The notes under the pieces are model-generated. The model ran no database searches and was not told the origin of the DNA. It saw only the letters and a program-made list of their open reading frames with translations. The translations under genes and the position numbers were made by a program. 56,828 nt of DNA from an uncultured Bacteroidales bacterium. Lineage in GTDB: Bacteria > Bacteroidota > Bacteroidia > Bacteroidales > FEN-979. Shown piece by piece: positions 8,792 through 19,600 of the stretch. The stretch lies in assembly GCA_903828645.1 (NCBI GenBank), contig CAIKNA010000343.1, forward strand, positions 1 to 56,828, read 5' to 3'. Every line of letters starts with the position of its first letter. Position 1 is the first letter of the stretch.

Positions 8792-8813
8792 AATATATGT
8801 TGCAACATCTATT
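8792..8813. promoter_or_regulatory. Candidate MarR operator (near-perfect palindrome)
   Basis: Centred on the perfect palindrome ATGTTGCAACAT (8797-8808) and extending to 22 bp with a single mismatched pair. It covers the predicted -33 TTG (8800-8802) of the doxX-marR promoter, the position where a MarR-type repressor would block RNA polymerase. Confidence 0.6.
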
Positions 8814-8830
8814 GTTTATACGTACATTTG
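8799..8830 (+). promoter_or_regulatory. Bacteroidota promoter for doxX-marR
   Basis: -7 element TACATTTG at 8823-8830 matches TAnnTTTG exactly. GTTG at 8799-8802 gives the -33 element with 20 nt between. Predicted transcription start is about 8837, roughly 45 nt before the doxX-like ATG. The rest of 8646-8790 is AT-rich with no other feature recognised. Confidence 0.7.
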
Positions 8831-8882
8831 CAACGATCATTTAATCAATATTAATCTAAATCAAGCGTTGAAATTTAAAACC

Positions 8883-9239
8883 ATGAATACAGAAACATCT
8901 AAAACCAGAAAAATAGCAGCCTGGGTCATCGCAGGATTGCTGACAGCTCTTTACTTTTTCAGTGCCAGCGGCAAACTCTTCCTTCATCCCGAACAAATGG
9001 AACAATTCAAGTTAGGCGACTGGCGGATCATTATTGCTTTGGGCGAAATAACTTCGGCATTGTTATTCCTCTTTCCGAAAACAAACAAATACGGGGTATT
9101 GTTGTTAAGTTCGTACATGGGGGGAGCCATCATTCTTCACATGACAAACGGATTGAACATCGTGATGCCCAGTGTTGTGTTGGTATTAGTCTGGGTTGTC
9201 GGATTCTTAAGAAATCCCGAACTCTTCAGAATAGCCTGA
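8883..9239 (+). CDS. DoxX-like family membrane protein
   Basis: About 118 residues with four predicted membrane helices. The motif LYFFSASGKLF...MEQFKLGDWRIIIALGEI fits the DoxX-like family (small quinol-oxidase-related/oxidative-stress proteins). An in-frame TTG at 8868 precedes the ATG at 8883, which is preferred. The stop is 1 bp from the marR ATG, so the two genes form an operon, and the operator upstream suggests autoregulation by that MarR protein. DoxX-like proteins are often linked to thiol or oxidant stress; this is inference. Confidence 0.8.
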   Translation: MNTETSKTRKIAAWVIAGLLTALYFFSASGKLFLHPEQMEQFKLGDWRIIIALGEITSALLFLFPKTNKYGVLLLSSYMGGAIILHMTNGLNIVMPSVVLVLVWVVGFLRNPELFRIA

Positions 9240-9240
9240 C

Positions 9241-9708
9241 ATGTCACTTGAAGATGAACTGAAAGGTCGATTCCGGAACGAATACCACCGGGGGCTGATC
9301 AACCTCATATACACCACAAAACTATTGGGGTATGAGTTTCTGCAGACGCTAAAGGAGCATGGTATTGCCGAACAGCAATACAATGTGCTGAGAATCCTTC
9401 GCGGGTTTCATTCCGAATCGCCGCTTTGCATCGGTTTTATTAAAGAGCGCATGCTCGACAAAGACCCGGATGTAAGCCGCATTGTTGACCGGCTTTTTGA
9501 AAAGGGGCTGGTCAGCAGAAAAGAAAACCCGGAAGACAGGAGACAAAAATCGGTGGAAATTACTGAAAACGGATTGGCCCTGCTCAACAGCATGTTCCCT
9601 TGCGAGCAAAAAGCCGACACCCTGCTTAATAATTTGACATCAGACGAAATCAAAGAGTTGAATCGCCTTTTAGACAAAATCAGGAACATTCCCGGGGGTT
9701 CATCCTGA
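9241..9708 (+). CDS. MarR family transcriptional regulator
   Basis: 155 residues, winged helix. The recognition region reads GIAEQQYNVLRILRGFHSES...IKERMLDKDPDVSRIVDRLFEKGLVSRKENPEDRRQKSVEITENGLALL; the DRR in the wing and the dimerisation helices at both ends are typical of MarR. No cysteine-based sensor is obvious apart from C-terminal region Cys in FPCEQKAD. It is co-transcribed with the DoxX-like gene and probably binds the palindrome at 8792-8813. Confidence 0.9.
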   Translation: MSLEDELKGRFRNEYHRGLINLIYTTKLLGYEFLQTLKEHGIAEQQYNVLRILRGFHSESPLCIGFIKERMLDKDPDVSRIVDRLFEKGLVSRKENPEDRRQKSVEITENGLALLNSMFPCEQKADTLLNNLTSDEIKELNRLLDKIRNIPGGSS

Positions 9709-9748
9709 GATACCCGGTGAGATAATTTCCTTCAACTGCTGATTTGAC

Positions 9749-9796
9749 AAACAGCCGATCCACTTGTCGCTTTGGCGAAATGTGGATCGGCTGTTT
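9749..9796. terminator. Bidirectional hairpin terminator between marR and the giant T9SS gene
   Basis: A 15-bp perfect stem (AAACAGCCGATCCAC at 9749-9763 pairing with 9782-9796) encloses a loop that itself contains TCGC/GCGA. The stem starts with A residues and ends with T residues, so it can work in both directions between two converging genes. Confidence 0.8.
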
Positions 9797-9814
9797 AATC
9801 AACATTATCTGGTA

Positions 9815-12800
9815 TTATCTTGCAATCACAAGTTTGAGTGTTTCGGCATAATCGTCGGCAACAACCTTTACAAAATAGAGCCCGTCGGGCATCTCCGAAA
9901 GTGAAAATTCGTGGCTCTTTTCTCCTGTCATCGCAGCATTCAGCAATTTCTCGCCGCGCATGCCATAGATCTCGATTTTCAACTTCCCGTATTGTTTTTC
10001 GCCCTTTTGTTCGAGTGTGAACCTGCCGGTGGTCGGGTTCGGGTAGATATTGAACTTGGGTGATACCGCGAGGGATGGTTGTTCCTGTTCTCCTGCGGTT
10101 ACCGTTGAAACCAGCGAAGGAGGCAAGGTTCCGCAGTATGCGTTTGTGCTGGTGATGTAAGCGTGCATATACCCGCCAGGTTCTACGGTCGTCGTCGGCA
10201 GGAAAGAGATTTGCACGCCGGCGATGAACCTGGCACTGCCTCCGTTCTGGACAAGAAAAGTATTGCCGCCTCCAGCCACCGTGATGGTGTTGGATGCATC
10301 GAAACAAAGGGAAAGTGGGGATGGAACAGTACCATTTACAGTCGCATTGGCGGCAACAACGATCATGATGATCACATTTGAGGTGGCAGGATTTCCCGTT
10401 ACGCAGGAGTAGTTGGAAGTCAGCACACATGTAACCTGATCGTTGTAAGAGGGTATGTAGGAATATGTCGGCAGGCCGGATCCCACGTTAACACCATTGA
10501 CTTTCCACTGGTAGGATGGAGTCGATCCGCCGTTTACCGGGGTTGCGGTAAAGGTGACAAAAGTACCCGGAGGAACAGGGTTGGACGAAGCAGCGATGGT
10601 GACACCTGCGGGAAGGATGGGATTGACTGTAAGGGTTACATTCCTGACAATGGCGGTACCCAGTGCATCCGTCACCGTGACAGAATAGGCAGTTGTCACT
10701 GCCGGATATGCCATGGGATTGACAACCGAAGGATCCGACAAACTCCCCGACGGGCTCCAGGCATAAGTATATGGTGAAATGCCGCCCGACGGATTTGCAT
10801 TCAGCTGCGCAGTCGCCCCCGGACAGATTGCTGCCGGCGTGGCGGCAGGAGTGGACAGTAACGTCGGGACCCATTGGATCCGGTTCCACGTATCGTTGTC
10901 GTTTGCCTCCCCTGACCATGTTCCTGAATAATCAACAAAGTAAACATATCCCGCATTCACGGTTTTGGTGACATTGCTCGAACCGCCCCAGGTATTTGCC
11001 GGAAACACGGCATTCCGGATGGTTCTGATCTGGCTGTTATCAATGGTGAGCAAGGTGCCGCCTAAAGTACCATCCTGGAAAGTACACCCGGTAAATGAGT
11101 GGGCCAGGTCGATGGTACTTCCCGATTTAACGTTCACTCCGCCTGCCGACATGTTTTTAAACGTGCAATAATCGGCTGCGATGGTGCCGCCGGAATTCAC
11201 ATTGAGGGTATATCTTGCAGCAGGCACATTGGCCCTGACCGTCACAGGGCCCCCTGTAGTTCCTTCGATATCGAGCTTCCCGCCGGTGTTCACATTGAGT
11301 GTTCTCGTGTCACACAGTACCAGCGATGAAGTTACCGGAAGGAACAAGGTGCCGGCATCATTCACGGTAACATCGCCATTTACCAGGAGGCTGTATCCAT
11401 TGAGGTCGTACAGACCGTTATCAATTGTCAGATTGCCTCCGAACTGGCAGCTCGTATTGCCGACCTGGGTCACTGAATAGCCCGTTGTTTTGTTAATGGT
11501 CAGGTGATGAAAATACCCCGCCGAACCCGAATAAGTCAAAAGGGCGTTGTTAACGCCTGCGAATACAAAGGTGTTCATCTGCGAAGCATTGGCCAGGACG
11601 CCTGAAGCTGCGACGGTAAAATTATTCCACATGGTGTGGGTAAGCCCGTTCACGTTGTCGTTCCATGTTCCGCTGCTGACCAGACCGTCGCCAAGGCACA
11701 TGATATTGGCATTGGGGCGGAAGGATCCTGCGCTTTTATTGATGACCAGGTTGTTGAAATATTCCTGCGGTGCGGCTGTTGAAAGATACTGGTCGGTCGT
11801 ACCGTTAAAAGTGACTGTGGAATAATTTCCGGGATCAAATCCAAATTCTGTCGAATAATCGGTATTGGCATTTGTCCAGTTTTTCCCGAGGAAAATCTGC
11901 ACACCATACATGTCATTTGCATTCAAACCGGCATTAAGGTCAATGGTCAGGTTTCCGCTGATATTCAGGTTTGAAGGATAGTTCATTTCCAGACTGCCGT
12001 CGAGGATATGAAGATCGTTAAGGCAGGTTACATTGCTCATGAGTTCCAATGCATCATAGTAGGCGTAGGTTTTATTCAGGCTCATGTTGTAGAATGTTTC
12101 TGATGAGAGTATATCCGCGTCCATGGCGCCATCGAACACCACGGTACTCGTACCCGCATCGAAGCCGGCACTGCCGGCCAGGTTGTTCCAGTTTCCTTCA
12201 ACATTGGTTGTGTAAACACCCGCCGTCAGAAGGCCGGATTGAATCGTAACACTCCCTTTAATGTCGGTATTGGCTATAATATTAATGGTGTTGGAGAGGG
12301 GTGCATCTTTCATTCCTGAAGTTTCGTGGTCACGGATAAATGAATAGGCCACCGGCGAGCTGTTATCTGCAACAGCCTTATTGATGATCACATTGCGTAC
12401 ATATCCTCCGTTGGCCGAATAAAAGCTCGCATCCGTCGGCCCGTAAAATTCGATGGTACCTCCATCCGGAGTGTAATCTGAACTGTTTGCAGCAAATCCC
12501 CTTGCGGTTCTGATGGTTCCGCCGGTTATGCTTTCAGAAAAGGTGTAGGATGCGTTATTATAAACATAAACCCCCACATTTTTAAAATCAAGAATGCCGT
12601 TCGTCATGACGATCCCTCCGTTGCCGTTATAGGGCCAGTAACTGTCGGAACCATTCCCGCCATACACATTGAAATTCCCGCCATAGATATTCAGGTAACC
12701 CTTGAGGTCAACCCAACCGGCCATGTTGTAGAGGTTTATGGTACCACCGGTGTTGAGGTACCAGTTTCCGGCAATGCCATTGTCGGCCAGTGAATTGGCT

Positions 12801-15800
12801 GTAAATGTGCCTGAAAGAACATCCACAGCACCTGCGGTCCAGTCGTAATTGTTGCAGATAACGTTCCCTCCGTTCACCCTGAATGCTCCTGCCGATTTAT
12901 TGACTTCAAGGTTATAGAACGTTTCAGTAGTACAGTATTGATGTGCTGACCCATTGAAAACAACTTTTCCAGATCCCTCCGCAAAGGCAGACGGGCCGGC
13001 ATTGTTGCTCCAGTTCCCGGTCACTTCGACCGTATTGTTCAACGGATCAAAGACGCCGCTATCAATCACAAGATTGCCTTGTACGGTCAGGGTGGTTGTA
13101 TAGGAATTGTCAAAACTTGTGGTTCCTGTCGGGCTTATCGTGAGGTTGTGAAAGTAGTCGCCAACACCCGGTCTAATGGATTGGTTTACCCCGTCAAATA
13201 CAAAAGTACCGTAATTGCATATAAAATGGTTGTTGTTGTAGAACGGTCCCCGGAGAATCAGTGAATGGGTGGAATAACCCCCGAAAGTTGCATTGGGCTG
13301 AATTGCAAGATAACCATTGATGGCAAGGTCTGTTGTTGAATAGTAGCTCAATCCCAGCTCGTATCCCGAAGTTTTGTAGATGCCCACATTGTAAAATGAG
13401 CAATTGTCGGCATAACTGTTGATATAGCTGTCGGTACTCCCTGCAAAATCGACAAATCCATTGGTTAACTGAACATTGGCTCCACTTTTAAATTCCCACC
13501 ATCCATAGATCCACATGACCGCTGAAGCGGTAATATTTGCCGTTGAGCCGCTTTCCCAGTAGGCGCTTCCCATTACGTTCAAAACACCCACGGAATTGTC
13601 CATGGCCAGCTGACCATAGATGTGCATATCCCCGTTTATGGTCAGCGTATTGCCGCTTACCAGCAATGTGCCTCCGGAATAGAGGGTTAGGTTATTGCAG
13701 GCTTTTGCCGTATAATCGATAATACAGGGCATGTTCACGTTGGGAATGATCACGTCTTCGTCGGCAGTGGGAACGTGCTCCAATGACCAGTTGGGCGCAT
13801 TGCCCCAGTAATTGTTAAAGTTACCGGTCCAGTAATTGGGCGCCTTTGCTGAAACATTAATGGTATAATCTTCAACTTCACCATACGGTGTAACGCCGCA
13901 GGGATCGACTGTGCCTGTATAGGTAATTCTAACCCGCATGGTGCAGTTTCCCATTGTTTGCCCGGCGGGAGGCACGATGGTTGCTGTGTATGGCCCCACC
14001 CCCGGGTTTCCGGTAACAGTGATTTGTTCGCCGGCATCAGAAAAACTTCCGTTCCTGTTCCAGTCGACCCAGATTCCGCACTGATCGGCAGTGTAGCCAT
14101 TTCCGTTTGTGACAGTGGCGTGTATTATTCCATTCACAGGTAAATTTGTCGACTGGGTCGATGTGTAGTCTGCATAATTAAGGCAGGCTGATGTATTGTC
14201 GATGGAGCCGGCCTGCACCCTGCTGATATATTCATCGCATCCCCCGGAGGCAGTGCAACCTGTTCCGAAGCTGAATGCCGCGACCCTGGTGCGTCTGACC
14301 TGACCTGCTCCAATATACTGGGTGGTAAACCAGAATGTTTTATCGTCGGTCGGGTCAATGGACATTCCGCTGTAATCGCCCCAACGGTCGGCTCCGGTCT
14401 GAGAATACGCTCCCGCCCAAATGTTTTGTTCGGCAATGGTCATTACGCCGGGGGTATCTCCATTCCTCCGGCCGGTATACCGGATGGAAGGATAGGTATT
14501 TGTACTCGAAACCGAATATCCCACCGCAATATCCTTATACTGGTTTTGAGAGATACTTCCGCACCAGCGGCTGTCGGCATCGGGCGCGTAGGTTCCCTGC
14601 TGGTAAACGTACCATCCGCCGGTAGTCCGCCTTAATTCGTACCATCTTATCCCAGCATGATCCGTGTTATCCACGTCAACGCTGTGGCAGCATACCAGCG
14701 ACTGGTAACTTCCGAAGTTACGGTACTGGGCTTTATGCATGAGCACCAGGGGTATTGCATCGACTCTCTGGGAGGTTCCCTTTTGATAGATGTTCACTCT
14801 CCACGCGCCAAAATTTGCATCAAACGGAGCCACATCGAGTTGTTGTGTACGGCTGAAGGTCGATGCCGAAGGTGTTGCCCAGTTGGCTGTCATTGTGTAA
14901 AGCCACAGTTGGTCACTTCCTCCCCATGCGTCATCATTGATGGTTACAAACTGGCCTGAAGTTCCGCTGGCTGCCCATGCGCCGTCATTGTCGAACGGGA
15001 GAATGCAGTGAAATCCGCTGTTGGGTCTCCAGGGGTTCGAAAATTGGATGAAAGTTGCTGTTGAATTGCCCGCAAGCATGGCGCTCCTGTCGAGAACTCC
15101 GACATCCAGTCCGCCCCCGAGATTGGCCGAAAAATAATAGCCATCGCGCCATACGCCATATTTCGCATAATCGGGATCATTGGAGCCGTAATAATAGACC
15201 CAGCGATACCAGCTTCCGGTAGGGTCGTTGGTCTGAGAAACCGCGACCCTGACATAATGAGGCGCCTCACTGGTAAAATCACAGAAGAACCAGCGATCGG
15301 CCTGCTGGTCGTAGAGTATCACAGGGTCAACCCCCTGGCCTGAACTTCCGGGCATGCCTGCCCAGATGGTATTTTCTTCGGTGGGACCATAAACAGAGGT
15401 CCCGGTTTTATCATAAATCTGGAAGGAGACGTTGATGGTCTGAAAATAGTAGTTCGGACCGGCTTCTCCATTGCAATCGGGGGGAAACCAGCCATTCGGA
15501 TTGCCGTCAAAATTTAACAGTGGCGCCTTGTTCCCCGGCACAGTCCCCATTTGCTGTTGCCAGACAGGGTCAGGGCCCTGTGGCAAAGCTGTGGCTGCAA
15601 AGGGATATAACCTTTCCTGCGCTTCATCTTCTCTTTCTGCCTGCCTGTCTTCTGAGGCAGGGGAGACAATGGGCATCACCCTCAATGGCGGAGAAACATC
15701 AAAGTAAACGGGTGTTTTCACAACCGGTACCGGAGATGAACCGGTCTGAGCGCTGCCAGCGACAGAACACCACAGAAGTGCAAAGATCAAAAGGGCCAAA

Positions 15801-15820
15801 CGTGTAAACAGGTTTTTCAT
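9815..15820 (-). CDS. Giant secreted protein with GEVED domain, repetitive beta-rich body and T9SS type A sorting domain
   Basis: 2,001 residues from MKNLFTRLALLIFALLWCSV, a clear signal peptide. Residues about 60-520 look like a propeller-type region (WFFCDFTSEAPHYVRVAVSQ). A GEVED domain ends near residue 645 (PYGEVEDYTINV). From about 660 to 1640 there are repeated beta-helix-like units built on NLTINKS/LVINKSAGSF and GNLTIDNG. Next comes a PKD-like segment at about 1660 (CPGATAQLNANPSGG...YTYAWSPSG), then a second Ig-like stretch. The last 80 residues, starting FNIYPNPTTGRFTLEQ, are the T9SS C-terminal signal. Probably an exported surface or matrix protein. It has its own promoter and sits downstream of a two-component pair. 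Confidence 0.9.
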   Translation of the reverse strand: MKNLFTRLALLIFALLWCSVAGSAQTGSSPVPVVKTPVYFDVSPPLRVMPIVSPASEDRQAEREDEAQERLYPFAATALPQGPDPVWQQQMGTVPGNKAPLLNFDGNPNGWFPPDCNGEAGPNYYFQTINVSFQIYDKTGTSVYGPTEENTIWAGMPGSSGQGVDPVILYDQQADRWFFCDFTSEAPHYVRVAVSQTNDPTGSWYRWVYYYGSNDPDYAKYGVWRDGYYFSANLGGGLDVGVLDRSAMLAGNSTATFIQFSNPWRPNSGFHCILPFDNDGAWAASGTSGQFVTINDDAWGGSDQLWLYTMTANWATPSASTFSRTQQLDVAPFDANFGAWRVNIYQKGTSQRVDAIPLVLMHKAQYRNFGSYQSLVCCHSVDVDNTDHAGIRWYELRRTTGGWYVYQQGTYAPDADSRWCGSISQNQYKDIAVGYSVSSTNTYPSIRYTGRRNGDTPGVMTIAEQNIWAGAYSQTGADRWGDYSGMSIDPTDDKTFWFTTQYIGAGQVRRTRVAAFSFGTGCTASGGCDEYISRVQAGSIDNTSACLNYADYTSTQSTNLPVNGIIHATVTNGNGYTADQCGIWVDWNRNGSFSDAGEQITVTGNPGVGPYTATIVPPAGQTMGNCTMRVRITYTGTVDPCGVTPYGEVEDYTINVSAKAPNYWTGNFNNYWGNAPNWSLEHVPTADEDVIIPNVNMPCIIDYTAKACNNLTLYSGGTLLVSGNTLTINGDMHIYGQLAMDNSVGVLNVMGSAYWESGSTANITASAVMWIYGWWEFKSGANVQLTNGFVDFAGSTDSYINSYADNCSFYNVGIYKTSGYELGLSYYSTTDLAINGYLAIQPNATFGGYSTHSLILRGPFYNNNHFICNYGTFVFDGVNQSIRPGVGDYFHNLTISPTGTTSFDNSYTTTLTVQGNLVIDSGVFDPLNNTVEVTGNWSNNAGPSAFAEGSGKVVFNGSAHQYCTTETFYNLEVNKSAGAFRVNGGNVICNNYDWTAGAVDVLSGTFTANSLADNGIAGNWYLNTGGTINLYNMAGWVDLKGYLNIYGGNFNVYGGNGSDSYWPYNGNGGIVMTNGILDFKNVGVYVYNNASYTFSESITGGTIRTARGFAANSSDYTPDGGTIEFYGPTDASFYSANGGYVRNVIINKAVADNSSPVAYSFIRDHETSGMKDAPLSNTINIIANTDIKGSVTIQSGLLTAGVYTTNVEGNWNNLAGSAGFDAGTSTVVFDGAMDADILSSETFYNMSLNKTYAYYDALELMSNVTCLNDLHILDGSLEMNYPSNLNISGNLTIDLNAGLNANDMYGVQIFLGKNWTNANTDYSTEFGFDPGNYSTVTFNGTTDQYLSTAAPQEYFNNLVINKSAGSFRPNANIMCLGDGLVSSGTWNDNVNGLTHTMWNNFTVAASGVLANASQMNTFVFAGVNNALLTYSGSAGYFHHLTINKTTGYSVTQVGNTSCQFGGNLTIDNGLYDLNGYSLLVNGDVTVNDAGTLFLPVTSSLVLCDTRTLNVNTGGKLDIEGTTGGPVTVRANVPAARYTLNVNSGGTIAADYCTFKNMSAGGVNVKSGSTIDLAHSFTGCTFQDGTLGGTLLTIDNSQIRTIRNAVFPANTWGGSSNVTKTVNAGYVYFVDYSGTWSGEANDNDTWNRIQWVPTLLSTPAATPAAICPGATAQLNANPSGGISPYTYAWSPSGSLSDPSVVNPMAYPAVTTAYSVTVTDALGTAIVRNVTLTVNPILPAGVTIAASSNPVPPGTFVTFTATPVNGGSTPSYQWKVNGVNVGSGLPTYSYIPSYNDQVTCVLTSNYSCVTGNPATSNVIIMIVVAANATVNGTVPSPLSLCFDASNTITVAGGGNTFLVQNGGSARFIAGVQISFLPTTTVEPGGYMHAYITSTNAYCGTLPPSLVSTVTAGEQEQPSLAVSPKFNIYPNPTTGRFTLEQKGEKQYGKLKIEIYGMRGEKLLNAAMTGEKSHEFSLSEMPDGLYFVKVVADDYAETLKLVIAR

Positions 15821-15861
15821 TTCATTGGGGGTTTTAGGTTTCAGGTATGATAAGGTTATGT

Positions 15862-15892
15862 CAAAAATAGCAGAAACCGATGTGCAGCGCAA
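15862..15892 (-). promoter_or_regulatory. Promoter of the giant T9SS gene
   Basis: On the minus strand TATTTTTG (15869-15862) matches TAnnTTTG. TTG (15892-15890) lies 20 nt upstream, the expected -33 spacing. The predicted start of transcription leaves a leader of about 35 nt before the ATG at 15820. Confidence 0.7.
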
Positions 15893-15962
15893 CCGGATAA
15901 ACATATGATTTTTCCAACCGGGAAAAAGACCGCGGAATGGAACTTTTGCATGCCTTGAGGTG

Positions 15963-16598
15963 CTATACCAGACGTTCTTTCATTGCTTTGACCACAGCTT
16001 CGGATTTGGAGTTTACATGAAGCTTTTTGTAAATGCTGTTGATGTGGGTTCTTACTGTTCCGATAGATATGAAACAGGAGTCGGCGATCATCTTGTAACT
16101 GTCGCCCCTGACAAGGCATTTCAGGATATCCAGCTCCCTTGACGATATGGCGTATTCATTGTCCTGAGCCGGCAATGCCTTGCTGAAAAACTGAAGAACC
16201 ATACGGGCAATTTCGCCGGTCATCGGCGACCCCCCGTGATAAAGTTCGGTAATTGCCTCTATGATCTGCACGGCACCCGATTTCTTCAGCAGGTAACCGG
16301 TTGCCCCGGCACACAGTGCTTCAAACACCCTGTTCCGGTCTTCAAAAACGGTAAAAATGAGGACATTGATGGCGGGAAATTGCTTTTTAACCATGGCCGT
16401 GGCTTCAATCCCCGAAATACCCGGCATGTCGATGTCCATGAGGATTACATCCGTTTCCGCTTCAGAACAGTTCTGCAGAACCGTGGAACAATCGGGCCAG
16501 GCCCCGGCAAGCAACATGGATTCAGTTCCCATGATCAGGTGCGAAAGGCTTTTCCTCAGGGAATCGTTGTCTTCGTATATTGAAACTCTGATTGGCAA
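15963..16598 (-). CDS. NarL/LuxR-type response regulator
   Basis: About 211 residues: a receiver domain (acidic pair in PIRVSIYEDND, phospho-acceptor Asp in VILMDIDMPGISG, switch Thr/Lys in LIFTVFEDRN and GYLLKKSG), then a LuxR-type helix-turn-helix (ISSRELDILKCLVRGDSYKMIADSCFISIGTVRTHINSIYKKL). There is no ATG near the natural start; TTG at 16598, just before PIRVSIYED, fits the domain boundary, and TTG at 16655 is the alternative. It follows the hybrid-like kinase at 16679 and is probably its partner. Confidence 0.88.
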   Translation of the reverse strand: MPIRVSIYEDNDSLRKSLSHLIMGTESMLLAGAWPDCSTVLQNCSEAETDVILMDIDMPGISGIEATAMVKKQFPAINVLIFTVFEDRNRVFEALCAGATGYLLKKSGAVQIIEAITELYHGGSPMTGEIARMVLQFFSKALPAQDNEYAISSRELDILKCLVRGDSYKMIADSCFISIGTVRTHINSIYKKLHVNSKSEAVVKAMKERLV

Positions 16599-16678
16599 AA
16601 CAGGGGCGGTTTTAATTGCTACAACAATATTACAACCTGGCAGACTGGAAAACAATCATATGAATATATGAATCTCCA

Positions 16679-19600
16679 TTATATAAATCTCATTTTCACG
16701 GTGATCTGTGTTCCTGCTCCCGGCCGGGATTGAATGGTCAGCGATCCTCCGGCCAGGCCGGCACGTTTCCGCATGTTTTTCACCCCGTTCCGGGAGGTCG
16801 GTTTCGCCGGATCGAACCCGATCCCGTCGTCACGGATGACCAGGATGAGGCAGCCCGACTCCTCCCTGAAGCTGATCCAGGCATTTTCACATTGTGCATA
16901 TTTAATGAGATTGTTCACAGCCTCTTTGGCAATCAGGTAGAGGTTGCGCCTGGCTTCCATCTGCAACCTCAGCGTTGCTAATTTTTCGGGGAAGTCGAAA
17001 TTGAACCGGATGTTTTTCGATTCGAACAGCGGGATTGCATATTCCCTGATCCTCAGCCCCAGGTCCCGGAATTTATCATTGGCAGGGGTTACCGTCCAGA
17101 TGATGTCGTCGATGCGTTCAAGCATCTCCCTTGCGCTGCTCCCGATTTCGCCGATCATGCCAGCGGATTTCAGGTTAACCGGTTGCCCGCCAACAATGTC
17201 GCTGAGGATGGAAATACTGCTCAGGGTGGAACTCACATCATCGTGCAGGTCGGTGGCAATGCGGGTGCGAAGCCGTTCCACTTTCAGCATTTGTTTTATC
17301 CGGTTATTGTAAACGAATGCAACCAATGCAACCAATGCAAGGATGCAAAGAAGAAAAAACCACCATGTTTGCCAGAAAAAAGGGTTGATGATTATTTGAA
17401 TGGATTCCAGGCAGTTTTCCCAACCGTCACCCTGGGTGGCACTGACAAAAAATGTATATTTCCCCGGAGGAAGGTTCGTGTACCGGCCTTCCCGGGATGT
17501 TTCTGCTGCAACCCATTCCTTGTCGTATCCGAGGAGTTTGTACCGGTAATATATTTGTCCGGTGTGATGATAACTGATCGCAGTATAGTGGAACGTCAGG
17601 TTATTTTGATCGGCAGTAAGGCTGATTGCAACGGGGGTTCCGTTGTAAAACCTTTCGGGACTGGCTTTGCCGTTAATCTCCATCGCTTCGAACACCAGGT
17701 TGAGCGACGCTTTTCCCGTGTACCTTAAATTCTTCACATTCTTTGTTTCAAAACCCAATGAATCGCCCAGGTATATGTTGCCGGAATGGTCAATGTAAAT
17801 CTTTCCGGAACCGCCCGGGTTTTCATGAAGCCCGTTTTGATTGTCAATCACCTGAAAACGTTCCCGGTATGGATCAACATAAAGCAACCCGTTGTTGATA
17901 ACCCACAAACCCGCATCAGGATCCCTGGCAATCCAGGCTGTACCGGGGTCGTTCATCCCGTTGCCCGAATGAAAAAGTTTAACACCAAATGAGCCGCCGG
18001 CATGTACATCCACCCTTACCAGCCCGGCAAAATCAATGGCGATCCACATTCTGCCGAGGGAGTCCTTTTCCAGCCCGTTCACCCACTTCTTTTGAATGCC
18101 ATATTTCTGAAGGGTATCCATCAGGGAATTGTCGAAAATATTTTTTACCGGGTCATAGATGCTGATGCCGAACCTGCAACCCATCCAGACCCTGTTTAAG
18201 TTATCCGTTTGTATTGCCAGGAAGTGGGTCCCCTCCAGCAATGATCCGGGATCGCCGGGTATGTGTTTAAAGTAATCCGCTTTTTTCCGGGTTTTATCAA
18301 TCCGGATGATGCCATCAAGACGCGTTCCCACCCATAAATTGCCTTCATGATCCTCATTCATCCCATATACCACCGGGAGTTCGGAGAGTTGCAACGGTTT
18401 CCCGTCGGGCGTTCGGTAAATCCTCAGAAGGTTTGCTGCGCGGTCATAATAACAAAGATTGCTGCGGGTACTAACCCAGAGCCTGCCCTGCGAGTCCTGA
18501 TAAAACTGGTTGACAGAGAGTCCTTCCCGGGGTAACGGCTGATCGAACTGAACCAGGCTCCACAAATTTTTCCTGGTATCCAGTACCGGCACTCCCTTGC
18601 ATTGATAAGCCCCAATAAATAATTTCCCGGTCTCCTGGTCTTTAAAAAAATCACTGATCCAGATAAATTTGTATGGCACTCTTACCTGCTGAAAGGAACA
18701 ATAGTCCTTGTTTTCGATATCGATCCCATCTCCCCAGGTCCAGAGATCCTGATGATCGTTAAAATAAGCCACACCCAGGATATGATCCGAAGAGAGGGAC
18801 CTCGGATTTTTCGGATCATGTTTGTAAAAACAGAACGCATGGCTCTTTTTGTTGAAAACCCCAAGCCCCATGTCATCAGTCGCTAGCCAGAATTCATCCT
18901 TGCTTCTGTGTATCATATGCAGGATTGTAATTCCCCAACTGGCCGGCGTATAAATTCTCCATTGTTCGGTCTTCAGGTCAAAACACCCCACCCCTACACC
19001 CCATCCGCAGGCCCACAGGAGTCCTTTTGAACCTAAAAACATCTCACTTATAATCAAATCTACCCCGGGGGGGCCATTGTAATAGCGGTCGATCACTTTG
19101 CTTACCGTATCAAACCTTACCAATCCCATGCTGGTTCCCAGCAGGAATGCCCGGGGATCCCGGGGATCAGACAGAATGGCGGTCACCGCGTTATAGTAAT
19201 ATTCACGCTGCTGCGGTTGGTTGCAACTGTTAATTTTTATTTGCCTGAATTGTCTGCCATTCGAGGCTGCATGGACAATTCCATTTACGGTTGCAATCCA
19301 AACAGAACCTTTCCCAGCTTCGAAAAATGAGTTGATCCTCCGTACCGGGAAACCACCCCTGTTCTTAACATCGAATGGAAAATTCCCCAGTCTTCGGGTA
19401 TGCGGATTGTAGATGCTCAGGCCATTATCTGTGCCGATCCAGATCATGGAATCGCTTGCCTGGTATAGCGTGTATATGGTATTATCAACCAGAGAGGCTG
19501 TGTCGCCGGGAACGGAGCGAAAAATTTTCATATCATGGCCATCATACCTGGCCAGTCCGTTTGTAGTGCCAATCCAGATATATCCCTGGAAATCCTGTAT

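Noticed and set aside
9795-10430. 211-residue open frame opposite frame of the giant gene's 3' end
   Set aside because: Same strand but shifted frame inside the giant T9SS gene; Cys/Arg-rich product typical of a shadow.
17300-17345. Short 9-bp periodicity (CAATGCAAC) inside the sensor kinase gene
   Set aside because: It encodes LVALVA in the membrane helix; the word differs from RRCAATGAA and hydrophobic repeats explain it.
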